Both the position numbers and the translations under genes were made by a program. DNA of 64,000 nt from Sphingomonas azotifigens NBRC 15497. Lineage in GTDB: Bacteria; Pseudomonadota; Alphaproteobacteria; Sphingomonadales; Sphingomonadaceae. Shown here piece after piece: positions 44,813 through 55,331 of the stretch; positions within the stretch are counted from its first letter, which is position 1, and the number at the start of each line of letters is the position of its first letter. The notes below the pieces were generated by a model that was not told the DNA's origin, searched no databases, and worked only from the letters and a program-made list of their open reading frames with translations. The stretch is taken from positions 1 to 64,000 of the forward strand of contig NZ_BCTR01000035.1 of NCBI RefSeq assembly GCF_002091475.1. The letters run 5' to 3'.

Positions 44813-45808
44813 CTAGAGATCCAGCCGGAACTTGAGCAGCAGCGTCTGCTGCCACCAATGCTCGTTGTCGTCGGACACCATCCACAGCACCAGCGAATCG
44901 CCTTCGCGCTGCACCGCCAGGCCCTCGAAATTATCGTGCTGCAGCGGCGGCGAGAAATCGGCGATCTCGGTGCCGCGCAGTACCTGCCCGGCATGCAGCC
45001 CGCGCAGATCGACCAGGACGATCTTCGCGGTGAACAGCGAGGGGATCGCGAATCGCCGCACCAGCACCAGCAGCCGTCCGTCGGGCAACAGCACCGCATC
45101 GCTCGGATCATAGCCCGGCGGGGGCTCGAAGGTCAGGCGCTGCGGCTGCGGATTGCCCTGGGTGGGATCGTGCGGGAACAGCAGCACCTCGCGCTGCGAC
45201 ACCGGCCCGCCGCGCGGGCGTGCGGTCTCCGCGAGCACCAGGAACCGGCCGTCCGGCAGCCGCACCATCGATTCGGGGCCGCCGTTGCGCGGCCAGCGCT
45301 TCATCGCGCGCGGAAAGGCGCGGCCGGTTTCGCGGCGAAGGTCCGGATCGAACCGGAAGATCGCGTTGTACGATTCGAATCCGGCCCAGAAGGTGCCGGT
45401 CACCAGATCGCGGGTCAGCGATTCGGAATCGCGATCGCCCTTGTACACGCTGATGCCCGGGCCGGCGGGCAATTCGCCGAATCGAACGTCGAACGGTCGC
45501 CAGTCGGCGCCCATGCGGAAGCGCACGACATTGCTGCGGTCGCTCACCAGCGTGATTCGGTCCCCGTCGACGCTGAGTGCGGAAAAGCCGGAAAAGCCGA
45601 GATCGGGGCTGCTCAGTCGCAATCCGCCCAGATACTGGAGCCGACCCACGGTACGCAGCGCCGGATTGCCGGGTGCGAGCGGCACCTGCTCCGCATGCAT
45701 CACCGGGTGGTCGCCGAACGGGATGCGCGGTTCCTTGCCCGACGCGGCGAGAAACAGGTAGGAGAGCGCCAGCGGAGGCAGGACGAGCAGGCGGAGCCGA
45801 AAGCGCAT
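44813..45808 (-). CDS. Phytase-like esterase family exported protein
   Basis: 331 residues with an N-terminal signal or anchor helix (LRLLVLPPLALSYLFLAASG) and a beta-propeller of the esterase-like-activity-of-phytase type: GLRLSSPDLGFSGFSALSVDGDRITLVSD, NGGPESMVRLPDGRFLVLAE and HDNFEGLAVQ. Family activity is predicted phosphatase or esterase; substrate unknown. Convergent with rpmB; its start is 159 bases from the orphan terminator near phaB. Confidence 0.8.
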   Translation of the reverse strand: MRFRLRLLVLPPLALSYLFLAASGKEPRIPFGDHPVMHAEQVPLAPGNPALRTVGRLQYLGGLRLSSPDLGFSGFSALSVDGDRITLVSDRSNVVRFRMGADWRPFDVRFGELPAGPGISVYKGDRDSESLTRDLVTGTFWAGFESYNAIFRFDPDLRRETGRAFPRAMKRWPRNGGPESMVRLPDGRFLVLAETARPRGGPVSQREVLLFPHDPTQGNPQPQRLTFEPPPGYDPSDAVLLPDGRLLVLVRRFAIPSLFTAKIVLVDLRGLHAGQVLRGTEIADFSPPLQHDNFEGLAVQREGDSLVLWMVSDDNEHWWQQTLLLKFRLDL

Positions 45809-45966
45809 GCGCCCTTCTTAACGCGTCCGCGCCGGTCCGCCAGTGCTGCACGTGCGAAGATGAACGGCAAATAACCAAGTCGTTCAGGGTTCGCTCAACG
45901 GAACCGCTCTAATCAGAACGGGTTGTACGCGTACATTTGCTCTCGCGTAGCGTATCGAGAGACGCC

Positions 45967-46004
45967 GGGGGCCGGATCCGCAAGGATCCGGCCCCCCTGT
46001 TTTT
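45967..46004 (+). terminator. Orphan plus-strand intrinsic terminator
   Basis: A perfect 13-bp stem GGGGGCCGGATCC/GGATCCGGCCCCC with a GCAA loop is followed by CTGTTTTT on the plus strand. There is no plus-strand gene upstream: the flanking genes (phytase-like and phaB) are both on the minus strand. Read on the minus strand, right after phaB, the stem has no T-tract. Confidence 0.65.
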
Positions 46005-46008
46005 GCGC

Positions 46009-46731
46009 TCAGTACATGTGCTGGCCGCCGTTGATCGACAGCGTCGATCCGGTGACGAAACCGCCTTCCTCTGCACACAGGAACGCCACCGCACGGGCGA
46101 TTTCGTGCGCCTGGCCCAGCCGGCCCACGGGAATCTTCGCCACGATCTTCTCCAGCACGTCCGCCGGCACCGCCGCGACCATGTCGGTATCGATATAGCC
46201 CGGCGCGATCGCGTTAACGGTCACGCCGAACCGCGCGCCCTCCTGCGCCAGCGCCTTGGTGAAGCCGTGGATGCCGGACTTGGCGGCGGCATAGTTCACC
46301 TGGCCGTACTGGCCGGCCTGGCCGTTGATCGAGCCGATATTGACGATGCGGCCCCATTTGCGGGTGCGCATGCCCGGGAACACCGCATGCGCCATGTTGA
46401 AGCAGCCGCCCAGATTGATGCGGATCACGTCTTCCCACATCTCGCGGGTCATCTTCAGGATGGTGCCGTCGCGGGTGATGCCGGCATTGTTGACGACGAT
46501 GTCGACCGGGCCGAGTTCCGCTTCCACCTGCTGCACGCCGGCGGCGCAGGCGTCGAAATCGCCGACGTCCCACTTATAGGCCTTGATGCCGGTACGTTCG
46601 GTGAAGGCGGCGGCCTTCTCGTCATTGCCGGCATAGTTGGCAGCGACGGTGATGCCCGCCTCCTTGAGCGCCAGGCTGATCGCCTCGCCAATACCGCGGG
46701 TGCCGCCCGTGACGACCGCTACACGTGCCAT
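46009..46731 (-). CDS. phaB: Acetoacetyl-CoA reductase
   Basis: NADPH-dependent reduction of acetoacetyl-CoA to (R)-3-hydroxybutyryl-CoA, the monomer for polyhydroxybutyrate. The 240-residue SDR has TGGTRGIGEAIS, VNNAGITRDGTILKM, Ser in NIGSINGQAGQYGQVNY with Tyr-x3-Lys (YAAAK), and the PhaB-typical end SINGGQHMY. ATG at 46731 is preferred to 46737 because the GGAGAGGA site is well spaced only for it. phaC and phaA are not in the window. Confidence 0.94.
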   Translation of the reverse strand: MARVAVVTGGTRGIGEAISLALKEAGITVAANYAGNDEKAAAFTERTGIKAYKWDVGDFDACAAGVQQVEAELGPVDIVVNNAGITRDGTILKMTREMWEDVIRINLGGCFNMAHAVFPGMRTRKWGRIVNIGSINGQAGQYGQVNYAAAKSGIHGFTKALAQEGARFGVTVNAIAPGYIDTDMVAAVPADVLEKIVAKIPVGRLGQAHEIARAVAFLCAEEGGFVTGSTLSINGGQHMY

Positions 46732-46764
46732 GTGCATTCCTCTCCAATCAAACCCAAGAATTGG

Positions 46765-47772
46765 CTAGGCGGGGTTCACCCAGCCGGCAAGTTCGCGCCC
46801 GATGATCTGTCGCAGCAACTCCATGCCCGCCGCGCTGTCATTGAGACAAGGCAAATATGCGAAATCGGTTCCTCCGGATCGGAGGAAGGATTCGCGACCG
46901 CGGATCGCCAGTTCCTCCAGCGTTTCCAGGCAGTCGGCCGAAAACCCCGGCGCCACGATCGCGACGCGGCGGATGCCCTTGGCGGGCAGTGCCTCGAGCG
47001 TGGTGTCGGTTGCCGGCTCCAGCCACTTCGCGCGGCCAAAACGCGACTGGAAGGTGACGATCAGTTCGCGGCCCAGCGCCTCGCCGAGCAGCCGCCCGGT
47101 CTTGCGGCAATGGCAATGATAGGGATCGCCCAGCTCGAGCGTCCGCTGCGGCATGCCGTGGAAGCTGGCGATCACCGCATCGGGGGTGAAGTCGAGACCG
47201 GCGAGCCCGGCTTCGACGCTGGCCTTCAAAGCATCGATATAGGCGGGATCGTCATAATAAGGCGGCAGCGTACGCAGCGCCGGCTGCCAGCGCATCGCCA
47301 TCAGCGCGGCGAAGGCCACGTCGTTGGCGGTCGCGGTCGTCGCCGCGCAATATTGCGGGTAGAGCGGCGCGACCAGGATCCGCTCGCAGCCCTGCGCCTT
47401 GAGCGCGGCGATCTGCTCGCCCACCGCAGGCTTGCCGTAGCGCATCGCGTGCAGCACCGTCACGCTCGCCCCGAACGCGCCCTCCAGCCCGCGCGCCTGC
47501 GCCTTGGTGATCGCGGCCAGCGGCGAGCCGTCCTCGCGCCACACCTGGCTATAGGCATGCGCCGATTTCTTCGGCCGGGTGCGCAGGATGATGCCGCGCA
47601 GGATCGGCTGCCACAGCAAGGGCGGGATCTCGACCACGCGGCGATCCGAGAGGAACTCGCCGAGATAGCGCTTCACCGCATCGGGATCGGGTGCATCGGG
47701 CGTGCCGAGGTTGACCAGCAACACGCCCACACGCGCGGGCGGGATCTTGGGATGGGCCGCAGGCAGAGTCAT
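46765..47772 (-). CDS. hemH: Ferrochelatase
   Basis: Inserts Fe(II) into protoporphyrin IX, the last step of heme synthesis. The 335-residue protein has VLLVNLGTPD, SPLAAITKAQ, LYPQYCAATT, the active-site His in ASFHGMPQRT, and CHCRKT and FQSRFGRAKWL. ATG at 47772 overlaps the stop of the molybdenum hydroxylase gene (ATGA); the upstream open frame is antisense-phase reading of that gene. Confidence 0.95.
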   Translation of the reverse strand: MTLPAAHPKIPPARVGVLLVNLGTPDAPDPDAVKRYLGEFLSDRRVVEIPPLLWQPILRGIILRTRPKKSAHAYSQVWREDGSPLAAITKAQARGLEGAFGASVTVLHAMRYGKPAVGEQIAALKAQGCERILVAPLYPQYCAATTATANDVAFAALMAMRWQPALRTLPPYYDDPAYIDALKASVEAGLAGLDFTPDAVIASFHGMPQRTLELGDPYHCHCRKTGRLLGEALGRELIVTFQSRFGRAKWLEPATDTTLEALPAKGIRRVAIVAPGFSADCLETLEELAIRGRESFLRSGGTDFAYLPCLNDSAAGMELLRQIIGRELAGWVNPA

Positions 47773-50012
47773 TCGGCATCCGATAGCAAGGGCAGGCGGC
47801 GAAAGCGCGTGCCGGTGGCGGTTTGTAACGCGTTGGCGATGGCGGGCGCGGCCGGCGGCACGGCGAGTTCGCTCACCCCGCCCGGATCCGATCCGCTCGG
47901 CAGGATCTCCACGGTGATGTCGGGCGTGGTCGCCAGGGTCGGCAGGTTGAGATCGGCGATGGTCTGAACGTCGGCGATATTCTCGCTGAACGTGGTCGCC
48001 GCACCGAGCGCGGCGGCGAGGCCGAACAACAGGCCGCCCTCGATCTGCTGGCGGACAAGATCGGGGTTCACCACCCGCCCGCAATCGACCGCCGCGACCA
48101 GCCGCTCGACGACGATCTCGCGCTGCGGCGTCAGGTGCGCCTCGGCCATCACCGCGATGTACGAGCCGCGAAAGGCGTGCGCGGCGAGCCCCTGCCCGCT
48201 GCCCGGCTCGCCACCTTGCCAGCCGCCGAGCTGCGCCGCGGTCTGCAGGCAGCGCGCGAGCCGCGGCTGGTTGCCGAGCATCGCCATGCGGAACGACAGC
48301 GGATCGCGGTTGGCGACATGCGCGAGTTCGTCGACGAAGCTCTCGGCGAAGAAGCAGGTGTAGCTGTGGGCGCCCGAGCGCCAATAGCCGGTCGGCACGC
48401 CGATCTCGGCCGGGTGATGGTCCACCGCGAGGTTCGGGATCGCATAGATCGGTGCTGCGCCCTCGACCGCGGAGGGATCTTCCTTGCCGGGCAGCGCCAG
48501 CCCCGCCGCGGCAAGCGCATCGCCGGCGAGCAGCCGCGCCGCCAGCTCGCGGCCGGTGGACGGTGCGGCGATCTTCGCCAGCCAGGCGGAGACGGTGCCG
48601 CCCTGCCCCAGCTTGGCGGTGAGCCGGGCGGCGGCGGCGGGGCGGAAACGGTCGCGCCGCAGATCCTCGTCGCGCGGCCAGGTCAGTTGCACCGGGCGAC
48701 CGACCGACTGCGCAATCAGCGCCGCCTGCACCGCTGCGTCGACCTCCAACTTGGCACCGAACGAGCCGCCACCGAGCATCGCATGCACCGTCACCCGCGC
48801 CGCATCCAGACCCAGCGCCTTCGCCGCCGCCGCGCGCGCGAGGCCCGGCGCCTGGGTCGGCAGCCACAGCGACAGCCGGCCATGCGCATAGTCGGCGGTG
48901 CAGGTCATCGGCTCGAGCGGGGCATGGGGGGCAAGGCCGACGCGATAGTCCGCCGTTACCACCCGCGCGCCGCGAAACTCGGTGGCGAGATCGCCCTTCG
49001 CCTCGATCCGCGCACCCTCGCCGTCCAGCGCGGCATCGAGCGCGGCGTCGATGCTGTCGTCGTTGACCATCGCTGCCGCGTTGCGGAAGCGCGGGCGCAG
49101 CGCCTGGAGCGCGCGCTCGGCCGCCCACCAGTTGCTCGCCACCGCCGCCACCCATTGCTTGGTGGTGACGATCGACAGCATCCCGCGCACGCGGTTCGCC
49201 GCCTCGCGATCGACATGCACCAGCTCGGTCTCGCCCACCGGCCCCTGCCGGATCGCGGCGAACACCATGTTCGGCAGGCGGATATCGGCAGCGAAGTTGG
49301 CGCTGCCGTCGAGCTTGGCCGGCGCGTCGAGCCGGGGCAGCGGCTGGCCGTGCAGGCGCCCGGCCTCGCCGCCGCGCAATGGCGGCTGCGCCGGTGCCTT
49401 CTCGTGCGCCGCGGCCTCGGCAAGCTCGCCGAACCCCAGCCGCTGGTTGCCGTGGATCACCATGCTGCCGGCCGTGCCGCAGGCCTGCCAGTCGACGCCC
49501 CAGCGCCGCGCCGCCGCCTTGCACATCAGCACCCGCGCCGCCGCGCCGGCCTGGCGCAGATCGTCCTCGAAGGCACGGACCGACGTGGACGCGGCGGTGA
49601 GCATCAGGTCGGCGCGCGCGGCATGGCTGCGCTGCACCTTTTCGGGCAGGCCGCCCAGCGCGGCGGCGAACAGCGTCTGCGCCGCCAGCGGATTGGCATA
49701 GAGCGGGTTGAGCGGCGCCGGCTCGACGCCGACCAGCTTCCAGTCCGCGCCCAGCTCGTCGGCGAGGATCTGCGGAAGCGCCGTATAGACGCCCTGCCCC
49801 ATCTCCGCCTGCGGCACCGCCACGCGAATTTGCCCGTCCTTGCCGATCTTGAGCCAGGCGCCGAACAGGCTTTCGCCGGGCCCCGCAGCGAGGTTGGGCG
49901 CATAGCTGCGCGGCCAAAGCCCCCAGGCGACCACCAGCCCCAGCCCCGCGCCGCCACCGATCAACAGCCTGCGCCGATCGAGCCTGATCCGGGGTGGAGT
50001 ATTGCCAGCCAT
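47769..50012 (-). CDS. Tat-exported molybdopterin-binding oxidoreductase subunit (isoquinoline-oxidoreductase beta-like)
   Basis: 747-residue large subunit of the xanthine dehydrogenase family, with a twin-arginine signal ([19 protein letters not shown]), [40 protein letters not shown] and late [22 protein letters not shown]. It would bind molybdopterin cytosine dinucleotide and hydroxylate an aldehyde or N-heterocycle in the periplasm. The 2Fe-2S small subunit (IorA-like) usually beside it is missing here. It overlaps hemH by ATGA. Confidence 0.88.
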   Translation of the reverse strand: MAGNTPPRIRLDRRRLLIGGGAGLGLVVAWGLWPRSYAPNLAAGPGESLFGAWLKIGKDGQIRVAVPQAEMGQGVYTALPQILADELGADWKLVGVEPAPLNPLYANPLAAQTLFAAALGGLPEKVQRSHAARADLMLTAASTSVRAFEDDLRQAGAAARVLMCKAAARRWGVDWQACGTAGSMVIHGNQRLGFGELAEAAAHEKAPAQPPLRGGEAGRLHGQPLPRLDAPAKLDGSANFAADIRLPNMVFAAIRQGPVGETELVHVDREAANRVRGMLSIVTTKQWVAAVASNWWAAERALQALRPRFRNAAAMVNDDSIDAALDAALDGEGARIEAKGDLATEFRGARVVTADYRVGLAPHAPLEPMTCTADYAHGRLSLWLPTQAPGLARAAAAKALGLDAARVTVHAMLGGGSFGAKLEVDAAVQAALIAQSVGRPVQLTWPRDEDLRRDRFRPAAAARLTAKLGQGGTVSAWLAKIAAPSTGRELAARLLAGDALAAAGLALPGKEDPSAVEGAAPIYAIPNLAVDHHPAEIGVPTGYWRSGAHSYTCFFAESFVDELAHVANRDPLSFRMAMLGNQPRLARCLQTAAQLGGWQGGEPGSGQGLAAHAFRGSYIAVMAEAHLTPQREIVVERLVAAVDCGRVVNPDLVRQQIEGGLLFGLAAALGAATTFSENIADVQTIADLNLPTLATTPDITVEILPSGSDPGGVSELAVPPAAPAIANALQTATGTRFRRLPLLSDAE

Positions 50013-50143
50013 CGCCCGGCTCTATCGCGGGCGAGCGCCCCGCGCCAGCATGGGCTTTCGATCAGCCTGATCGCTCCCCCTTGGGTTTGCGGCGTTTTGG
50101 CTCTATCGCGAGGGCCTGTCGCATTTCACGCCGGGGAAATACC

Positions 50144-51022
50144 GTGCTGCCAACCCTGCTTGCCGCTGCCGGCGGACATCTTCACTACACCGATCTCCAC
50201 CTCAATCCGGTGGCGATCGACCTGCATTTCTTCCAGATCAAATGGTATTCGCTCGCCTATATCAGCGGCATCCTGCTCGGCTGGCTGTACCTGATGAAGC
50301 TGCTCGCCGCGCCCGGCGCGCCGATGGCGCGGCGCCATGCCGACGATCTCGTCTTCTACGCCACGCTCGGCATTATCCTCGGCGGCCGCATCGGCTATGT
50401 GCTGTTCTACGCGCCGGACATGCTGCACAATCCGCTGCAGGTGCTGATGCTGTGGGAAGGCGGCATGAGCTTCCATGGCGGCGTGCTCGGCACCTCGCTC
50501 GCGATCCTCTGGCTCGCCCGCCAGCACAAGCTCAACTGGCTGCGCATCCACGATTATGTCGCGTGCTGCGCGCCGTTCGGGCTGTTCTTCGGCCGTCTCG
50601 CCAACTTCGTCAACGGCGAGCTCTGGGGCAAGCCGGGCGACGTGCCCTGGGCGATCGTGTTCCGCGGCACCGTCGCCGCCGGCATCCCCGAACCGGCCCG
50701 CCACCCCAGCCAGCTCTACGAAGCGGGGCTCGAAGGCCTGCTGCTGTTCGCGGTGATGTGGTTCTTCTTCTGGCGCACCGATGCGCGCTACCAGCCCGGC
50801 AAGCTCACCGGCATCTTCCTGCTCGGCTATGGCTGCGCGCGCTTCTTCGTCGAATTCTTCCGCGAGCCCGATCGCCAGCTCGTCTGGCTGGTCGACCTCA
50901 CCGGCCTGCACATGGGCCAGTGGCTGTGCCTGCCGATGATCGCGGGCGGCCTGTTCCTGATCGCCACCGCAAACGGCCGCCGCAAGCGGGTCGAGGCGAT
51001 CACCGGGCCGAGCGTCGCCTGA
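50144..51022 (+). CDS. lgt: Prolipoprotein diacylglyceryl transferase
   Basis: Inner-membrane enzyme that adds diacylglycerol to the lipobox cysteine of lipoproteins; the window holds several substrates. The 292-residue protein shows [23 protein letters not shown] and [13 protein letters not shown], all Lgt signatures. GTG at 50144 is selected as start because the protein then begins with the usual short N-terminus; GGGGAAA precedes it. First gene of lgt-midA-GNAT-pgeF. Confidence 0.94.
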   Translation: MLPTLLAAAGGHLHYTDLHLNPVAIDLHFFQIKWYSLAYISGILLGWLYLMKLLAAPGAPMARRHADDLVFYATLGIILGGRIGYVLFYAPDMLHNPLQVLMLWEGGMSFHGGVLGTSLAILWLARQHKLNWLRIHDYVACCAPFGLFFGRLANFVNGELWGKPGDVPWAIVFRGTVAAGIPEPARHPSQLYEAGLEGLLLFAVMWFFFWRTDARYQPGKLTGIFLLGYGCARFFVEFFREPDRQLVWLVDLTGLHMGQWLCLPMIAGGLFLIATANGRRKRVEAITGPSVA

Positions 51023-51032
51023 CCGGACCGTC

Positions 51033-52127
51033 ATGACCAATCCGCTCGACGCCGCCCCCGACGAACGCCGCGAGAATGCCGCCGAACCCGCGCTGCCCGA
51101 GCGGCTGGCGCGGGCGATCACCCTCGCCGGGCCGATCCCGCTCTCGCAGTTCATGGGTGCGGCCAACGCGCATTATTACGGCACCCGCGATCCGCTGGGC
51201 GCGCGGGGCGACTTCACCACGGCGCCCGAGATCAGCCAGATGTTCGGCGAGCTGCTCGGCCTGTGGCTGGCGGACCTGTGGGACCGCGCCGGCCGGCCCG
51301 ACGCCGCCCGTTATGTCGAGTTCGGCCCCGGCCGCGGCACGCTGGCGGCGGACGCGCTGCGCGCGATGGACAAGGCGGGGTTCGCGCCGCCGGTCGACTT
51401 CCTCGAGACCAGCCCGGTCCTCCGCGCCGCGCAGAAGGAACGCGTGCCGCACGCCGAATGGCATCTCGACCTGGTCGGTCTGCCCGAGGATGCCCCGCTG
51501 CTCGTGGTGGCGAACGAGTTCTTCGACGCGCTGCCGATCCGCCAGCTGGTGCATACCGCGCAAGGCTGGCGCGAGCGGCTGGTCGCCTGCCAGGACACGC
51601 TGTTCCTGCCAGTAACCGGCGATCGCGGCTTCGACGCGGTGATCCCGCAGGCGCTCCGCGATGCCGCGCCGGGGGCGATTCTGGAGACCTCGCCGGCCAG
51701 CGTGGCGCTGCTCCGCAAGCTCGCCCAGCGGTTGCTCGCCCAGGGCGGCGCGGCGCTGATCCTCGACTATGGCTATGAAGGCCCGGCGATCGGCGACACG
51801 CTGCAGGCGGTGCGCGGCCATGCCTTTGCCAATCCGTTCGACGCGCCGGGCGAAGCGGACCTGACCGCCCATGTCGATTTCGGCACGCTCAAGGAAGCCG
51901 CCGAGGCCGAGGGACTGACCGTCCATGGCCCGGTGACCCAGGGCGATTTCCTCAAGGCGCTCGGTATCGACGAGCGCGCCCGCGCGCTGGCCCGGGTTGC
52001 GCCGGAGCGCGGCGATGCCATCGCCGCCGATCGCAACCGACTGGTAGGCGACGACCAGATGGGGTCGCTGTTCAAGGTGCTCGCGCTCACCGCGCCGGGC
52101 TGGCCGGTGCCGGCGGGGTTCGCATGA
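51033..52127 (+). CDS. MidA/NDUFAF7-type SAM-dependent methyltransferase
   Basis: 364 residues with the SAM-binding motif VEFGPGRGTLAADALRAM, YYGTRDPLGARGDFTTAPEISQMFGELLG and ANEFFDALPIRQLV, typical of the MidA family. The mitochondrial homologue NDUFAF7 dimethylates an arginine of complex I; the bacterial target is probably similar but unproven. 10 bases after lgt, ATGA overlap with the GNAT gene. Confidence 0.92.
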   Translation: MTNPLDAAPDERRENAAEPALPERLARAITLAGPIPLSQFMGAANAHYYGTRDPLGARGDFTTAPEISQMFGELLGLWLADLWDRAGRPDAARYVEFGPGRGTLAADALRAMDKAGFAPPVDFLETSPVLRAAQKERVPHAEWHLDLVGLPEDAPLLVVANEFFDALPIRQLVHTAQGWRERLVACQDTLFLPVTGDRGFDAVIPQALRDAAPGAILETSPASVALLRKLAQRLLAQGGAALILDYGYEGPAIGDTLQAVRGHAFANPFDAPGEADLTAHVDFGTLKEAAEAEGLTVHGPVTQGDFLKALGIDERARALARVAPERGDAIAADRNRLVGDDQMGSLFKVLALTAPGWPVPAGFA

Positions 52128-52627
52128 CCTTCCGCGACGCCACCCCCACCGATGCCGCCGCGATCGACGCGCTGTTCCGCGCCAGCTTCCAGGCGACCTT
52201 CGGGCACCTCTATGCGGCCGAGGATCTCGCCAGCTTCCTCGCCAAGTTCACGGTCGCAGGCTGGGCCGAGGAACTGGCCGATCCGGCCTTCGCCTTCCGG
52301 GTAATCGAGGATGCGGAAGGCATCGCCGGCTATTGCAAGCTGGGCCCGATCAGCCTGCCTGCCGCGCCGGAAGGTCCTGCGATGGAACTGCGTCAGCTCT
52401 ACCTGCTGGATCGCGCCAAGGGCAGCGGCGCCGCCCAGGCGCTGATGGACTGGGCGCTCGCCACCGCCCGCGCGCGGGGTGCTGCCGAACTCTGGCTTTC
52501 CGTCTATATCGACAACCATCGCGCCAAGCGCTTCTACCAGCGCTACGGCTTTGAGGATCGCGGACCCTATGCCTTCATGGTGGGCAACCATGCCGATGAG
52601 GATCGGCTGATGCGGCTGGCGCTGTGA
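52124..52627 (+). CDS. GNAT-family N-acetyltransferase
   Basis: 167-residue acyltransferase with the acetyl-CoA loop LLDRAKGSGAAQALMDWAL and the end strand LSVYIDNHRAKRFYQRYGFEDRGPY. Substrate unknown. It is stitched into the operon by ATGA overlap upstream and GTGA overlap downstream with pgeF. Confidence 0.9.
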   Translation: MTFRDATPTDAAAIDALFRASFQATFGHLYAAEDLASFLAKFTVAGWAEELADPAFAFRVIEDAEGIAGYCKLGPISLPAAPEGPAMELRQLYLLDRAKGSGAAQALMDWALATARARGAAELWLSVYIDNHRAKRFYQRYGFEDRGPYAFMVGNHADEDRLMRLAL

Positions 52628-53391
52628 GCGGCGTGCAGGTCCATCGCGCCGGCGCGCTCGACGGCGTGCCGCACGGCTTTCTCGGACGGGTCGGCGGGGT
52701 CTCGACCGGCATCGTCGCCGGGCTGAACGTCGGGCTGGGTTCGGACGACCTGCCCGGCGCGGTGGCCGAGAATCGCTGCCGTGCCGTCGCCGCGGTGCTG
52801 CCGGGCGCGCGGCTGACCACGGTCTTCCAGATCCACTCGGCCGATGCCGTCACCGTGCTGGCGCCGTTCGACGAGGCGCTGCGCCCGCGTGCCGATGCGC
52901 TGGTGACCAACCAGCCGGGCCTGCTGCTCGGCATCCTCACCGCCGATTGCGCGCCGGTGCTGCTCGCCGATCGCGAGGCGGGCGTCGTCGGCGCCGCACA
53001 TGCCGGCTGGAAGGGGGCGATCGGCGGCGTCACCGATTCGACGATCGCCGCGATGGAGGGACTGGGCGCACGCAGCGACCGGATCGTGGCCGCGGTCGGC
53101 CCGTGCATCGCGCGGGCGAGCTACGAGGTCGACGCCGGTTTCTTCCGCCGCTTCTGCGAGCAGGACCCGGCGAACGAGCGCTTCTTCGCCGATGGCCGGC
53201 CCGAGCATTTCCAGTTCGACCTGGAGGCCTATGTCGTCCACCGGCTGGCGCGCGCAGGCGTGCGCACGATCGAGGCGCTGGGCCTCGACACCTATGCCAA
53301 CGAAGACCGCTTCTTCAGCTTCCGCCGCGCGACGCATCGCGGCGAGCCCGATTACGGCCGGCAGATCAGCCTGATCGGTTTGGCGGGGTAA
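52624..53391 (+). CDS. pgeF: Peptidoglycan editing factor / purine nucleoside phosphorylase-like laccase-domain protein
   Basis: 255-residue YfiH/PgeF family protein. Zinc-site residues are seen in IHSADAVTV, LTADCAPVLLAD and GAAHAGWKGAIGG. Members remove wrongly incorporated amino acids from UDP-MurNAc and have adenosine deaminase/phosphorylase activity. Starts at GTG 52624 overlapping the acetyltransferase stop. Last gene of the lgt operon. Confidence 0.92.
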   Translation: MSGVQVHRAGALDGVPHGFLGRVGGVSTGIVAGLNVGLGSDDLPGAVAENRCRAVAAVLPGARLTTVFQIHSADAVTVLAPFDEALRPRADALVTNQPGLLLGILTADCAPVLLADREAGVVGAAHAGWKGAIGGVTDSTIAAMEGLGARSDRIVAAVGPCIARASYEVDAGFFRRFCEQDPANERFFADGRPEHFQFDLEAYVVHRLARAGVRTIEALGLDTYANEDRFFSFRRATHRGEPDYGRQISLIGLAG

Positions 53392-53401
53392 TCACACTGA
53401 T

Positions 53402-53496
53402 CGTCATCCCGGCGAAAGCCGGGATCCAGTCGCCTCTCGGTCGCGGCAGGAGCCGTACCGGAGACCCCAATGGATTCCGGCTTGCGCCGGAAGGAC
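53402..53496. repeat. Intergenic inverted repeat, family A (copy 5)
   Basis: CGTCATCCCGGCGAAAGCCG-GGATCCAGT at left and AATGGATTCCGGCTTGCGCC-GGAAGGACAG at right; the right arm has several changes. Spacer of about 40 bases. It fills the gap between pgeF and the convergent corC gene. Confidence 0.8.
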
Positions 53497-53506
53497 AGCT
53501 AATGTG

Positions 53507-54418
<912 letters not shown>

Positions 54419-54426
54419 GCTGGTGT

Positions 54427-54936
54427 TCAATCCTCGCGTACGGGATAGGGATCGTGCAGGTTCAGCGCCGCCATGGCGGCCTGTTCCATCGCCTCCATGG
54501 CTTCCGCCTCGCCATCCTCGATATGGTCATAGCCTAGCAGATGCAGCATGCCATGGACAATCAGATGCGTGGCATGATCGTCCACGGAAATGCCGCGCTC
54601 TTCCGCTTCCACCGAACAGACGCCGTGCGCAAGCACGATATCACCCAGCAATACTTCGCCATCATCGCTGTTCTGGGTGACCGCATCGAGCAGATCGGGC
54701 TGGATCATCGGGAAGGACAGCACGTTGGTCGGCTTGTCCTTGTGCCGGTACTGGCGGTTCAGCGTATGGACTTCGTCGTCGCTGGTGAAGCGCACCGCGA
54801 CCTCGATCGCGGTCGGCCAGCCCTTCCATTCGGCATAGGGCGTCTGCGTGATCGCCGCCTCGGCGGCGCGCAGCGCGAGCGCTTCCCACTCGCCTTCCGG
54901 CCAGGGCGATTCGAGCAGGGCGGCAACGTCAAGCAT
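54427..54936 (-). CDS. ybeY: Endoribonuclease YbeY (rRNA maturation factor)
   Basis: 169-residue metallo-RNase for 16S rRNA 3'-end maturation and ribosome quality control. The zinc motif HLIVHGMLHLLGYDH is intact, preceded by VLSFPM. ATG at 54936 overlaps the vapC stop by one base, so the upstream open frame is not used. Confidence 0.95.
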   Translation of the reverse strand: MLDVAALLESPWPEGEWEALALRAAEAAITQTPYAEWKGWPTAIEVAVRFTSDDEVHTLNRQYRHKDKPTNVLSFPMIQPDLLDAVTQNSDDGEVLLGDIVLAHGVCSVEAEERGISVDDHATHLIVHGMLHLLGYDHIEDGEAEAMEAMEQAAMAALNLHDPYPVRED

Positions 54937-55331
54937 CAGGCGAGGTCCGTCTTGGAGAAATCGTCGCCCTTGTAGAGCAGACGCGCATCGTTCGTTATGG
55001 CGCACGCATAGGCGAAGCAGTCGCCCATGTTGAGCTTCGCAGGGTGAAGCCCCTTGCCGTAGCGCGCAAAGCAATTGAGCGCCATTTGGCCTTCCAGTGC
55101 GCCGATCGCAACGATTTGAATCGCTTTCAAGGCGAGCAGGGCATCGACCGATTCAGCCGCGTAACGCCAGTCATATTCACGCGCACGCCGCAGGGCCACG
55201 ATCGCCTCCCACCGCGCCATTGGCGACGTGACCCGTCGCTCGTCGGCATCGAGCCGATGCGCCAAGTCTGCCGCACCTTCTTCACCCGCAATAATCGCCA
55301 CCAGGGCAGACGCATCGACGAATAACGTCAC
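54936..55331 (-). CDS. vapC: VapC-type PIN-domain toxin
   Basis: 131-residue PIN-fold RNase toxin. Acidic Mg-binding residues are seen in MTLFVDASAL (Asp6), RWEAIVAL (Glu43) and NMGDCFAYA (Asp103). Its ATG overlaps the antitoxin stop (ATGA-type) and its stop touches the ybeY ATG, so the toxin is within the phoH-ybeY transcription unit. Target RNA unknown. Confidence 0.9.
   Translation of the reverse strand: MTLFVDASALVAIIAGEEGAADLAHRLDADERRVTSPMARWEAIVALRRAREYDWRYAAESVDALLALKAIQIVAIGALEGQMALNCFARYGKGLHPAKLNMGDCFAYACAITNDARLLYKGDDFSKTDLA

Noticed and set aside
47773..49917. Single 1050-residue frame apparently fusing an Ala/Arg-rich protein with ferrochelatase
   Set aside because: The upstream part is the out-of-frame reading of the molybdenum hydroxylase gene on the same strand; HemH starts at 47772.
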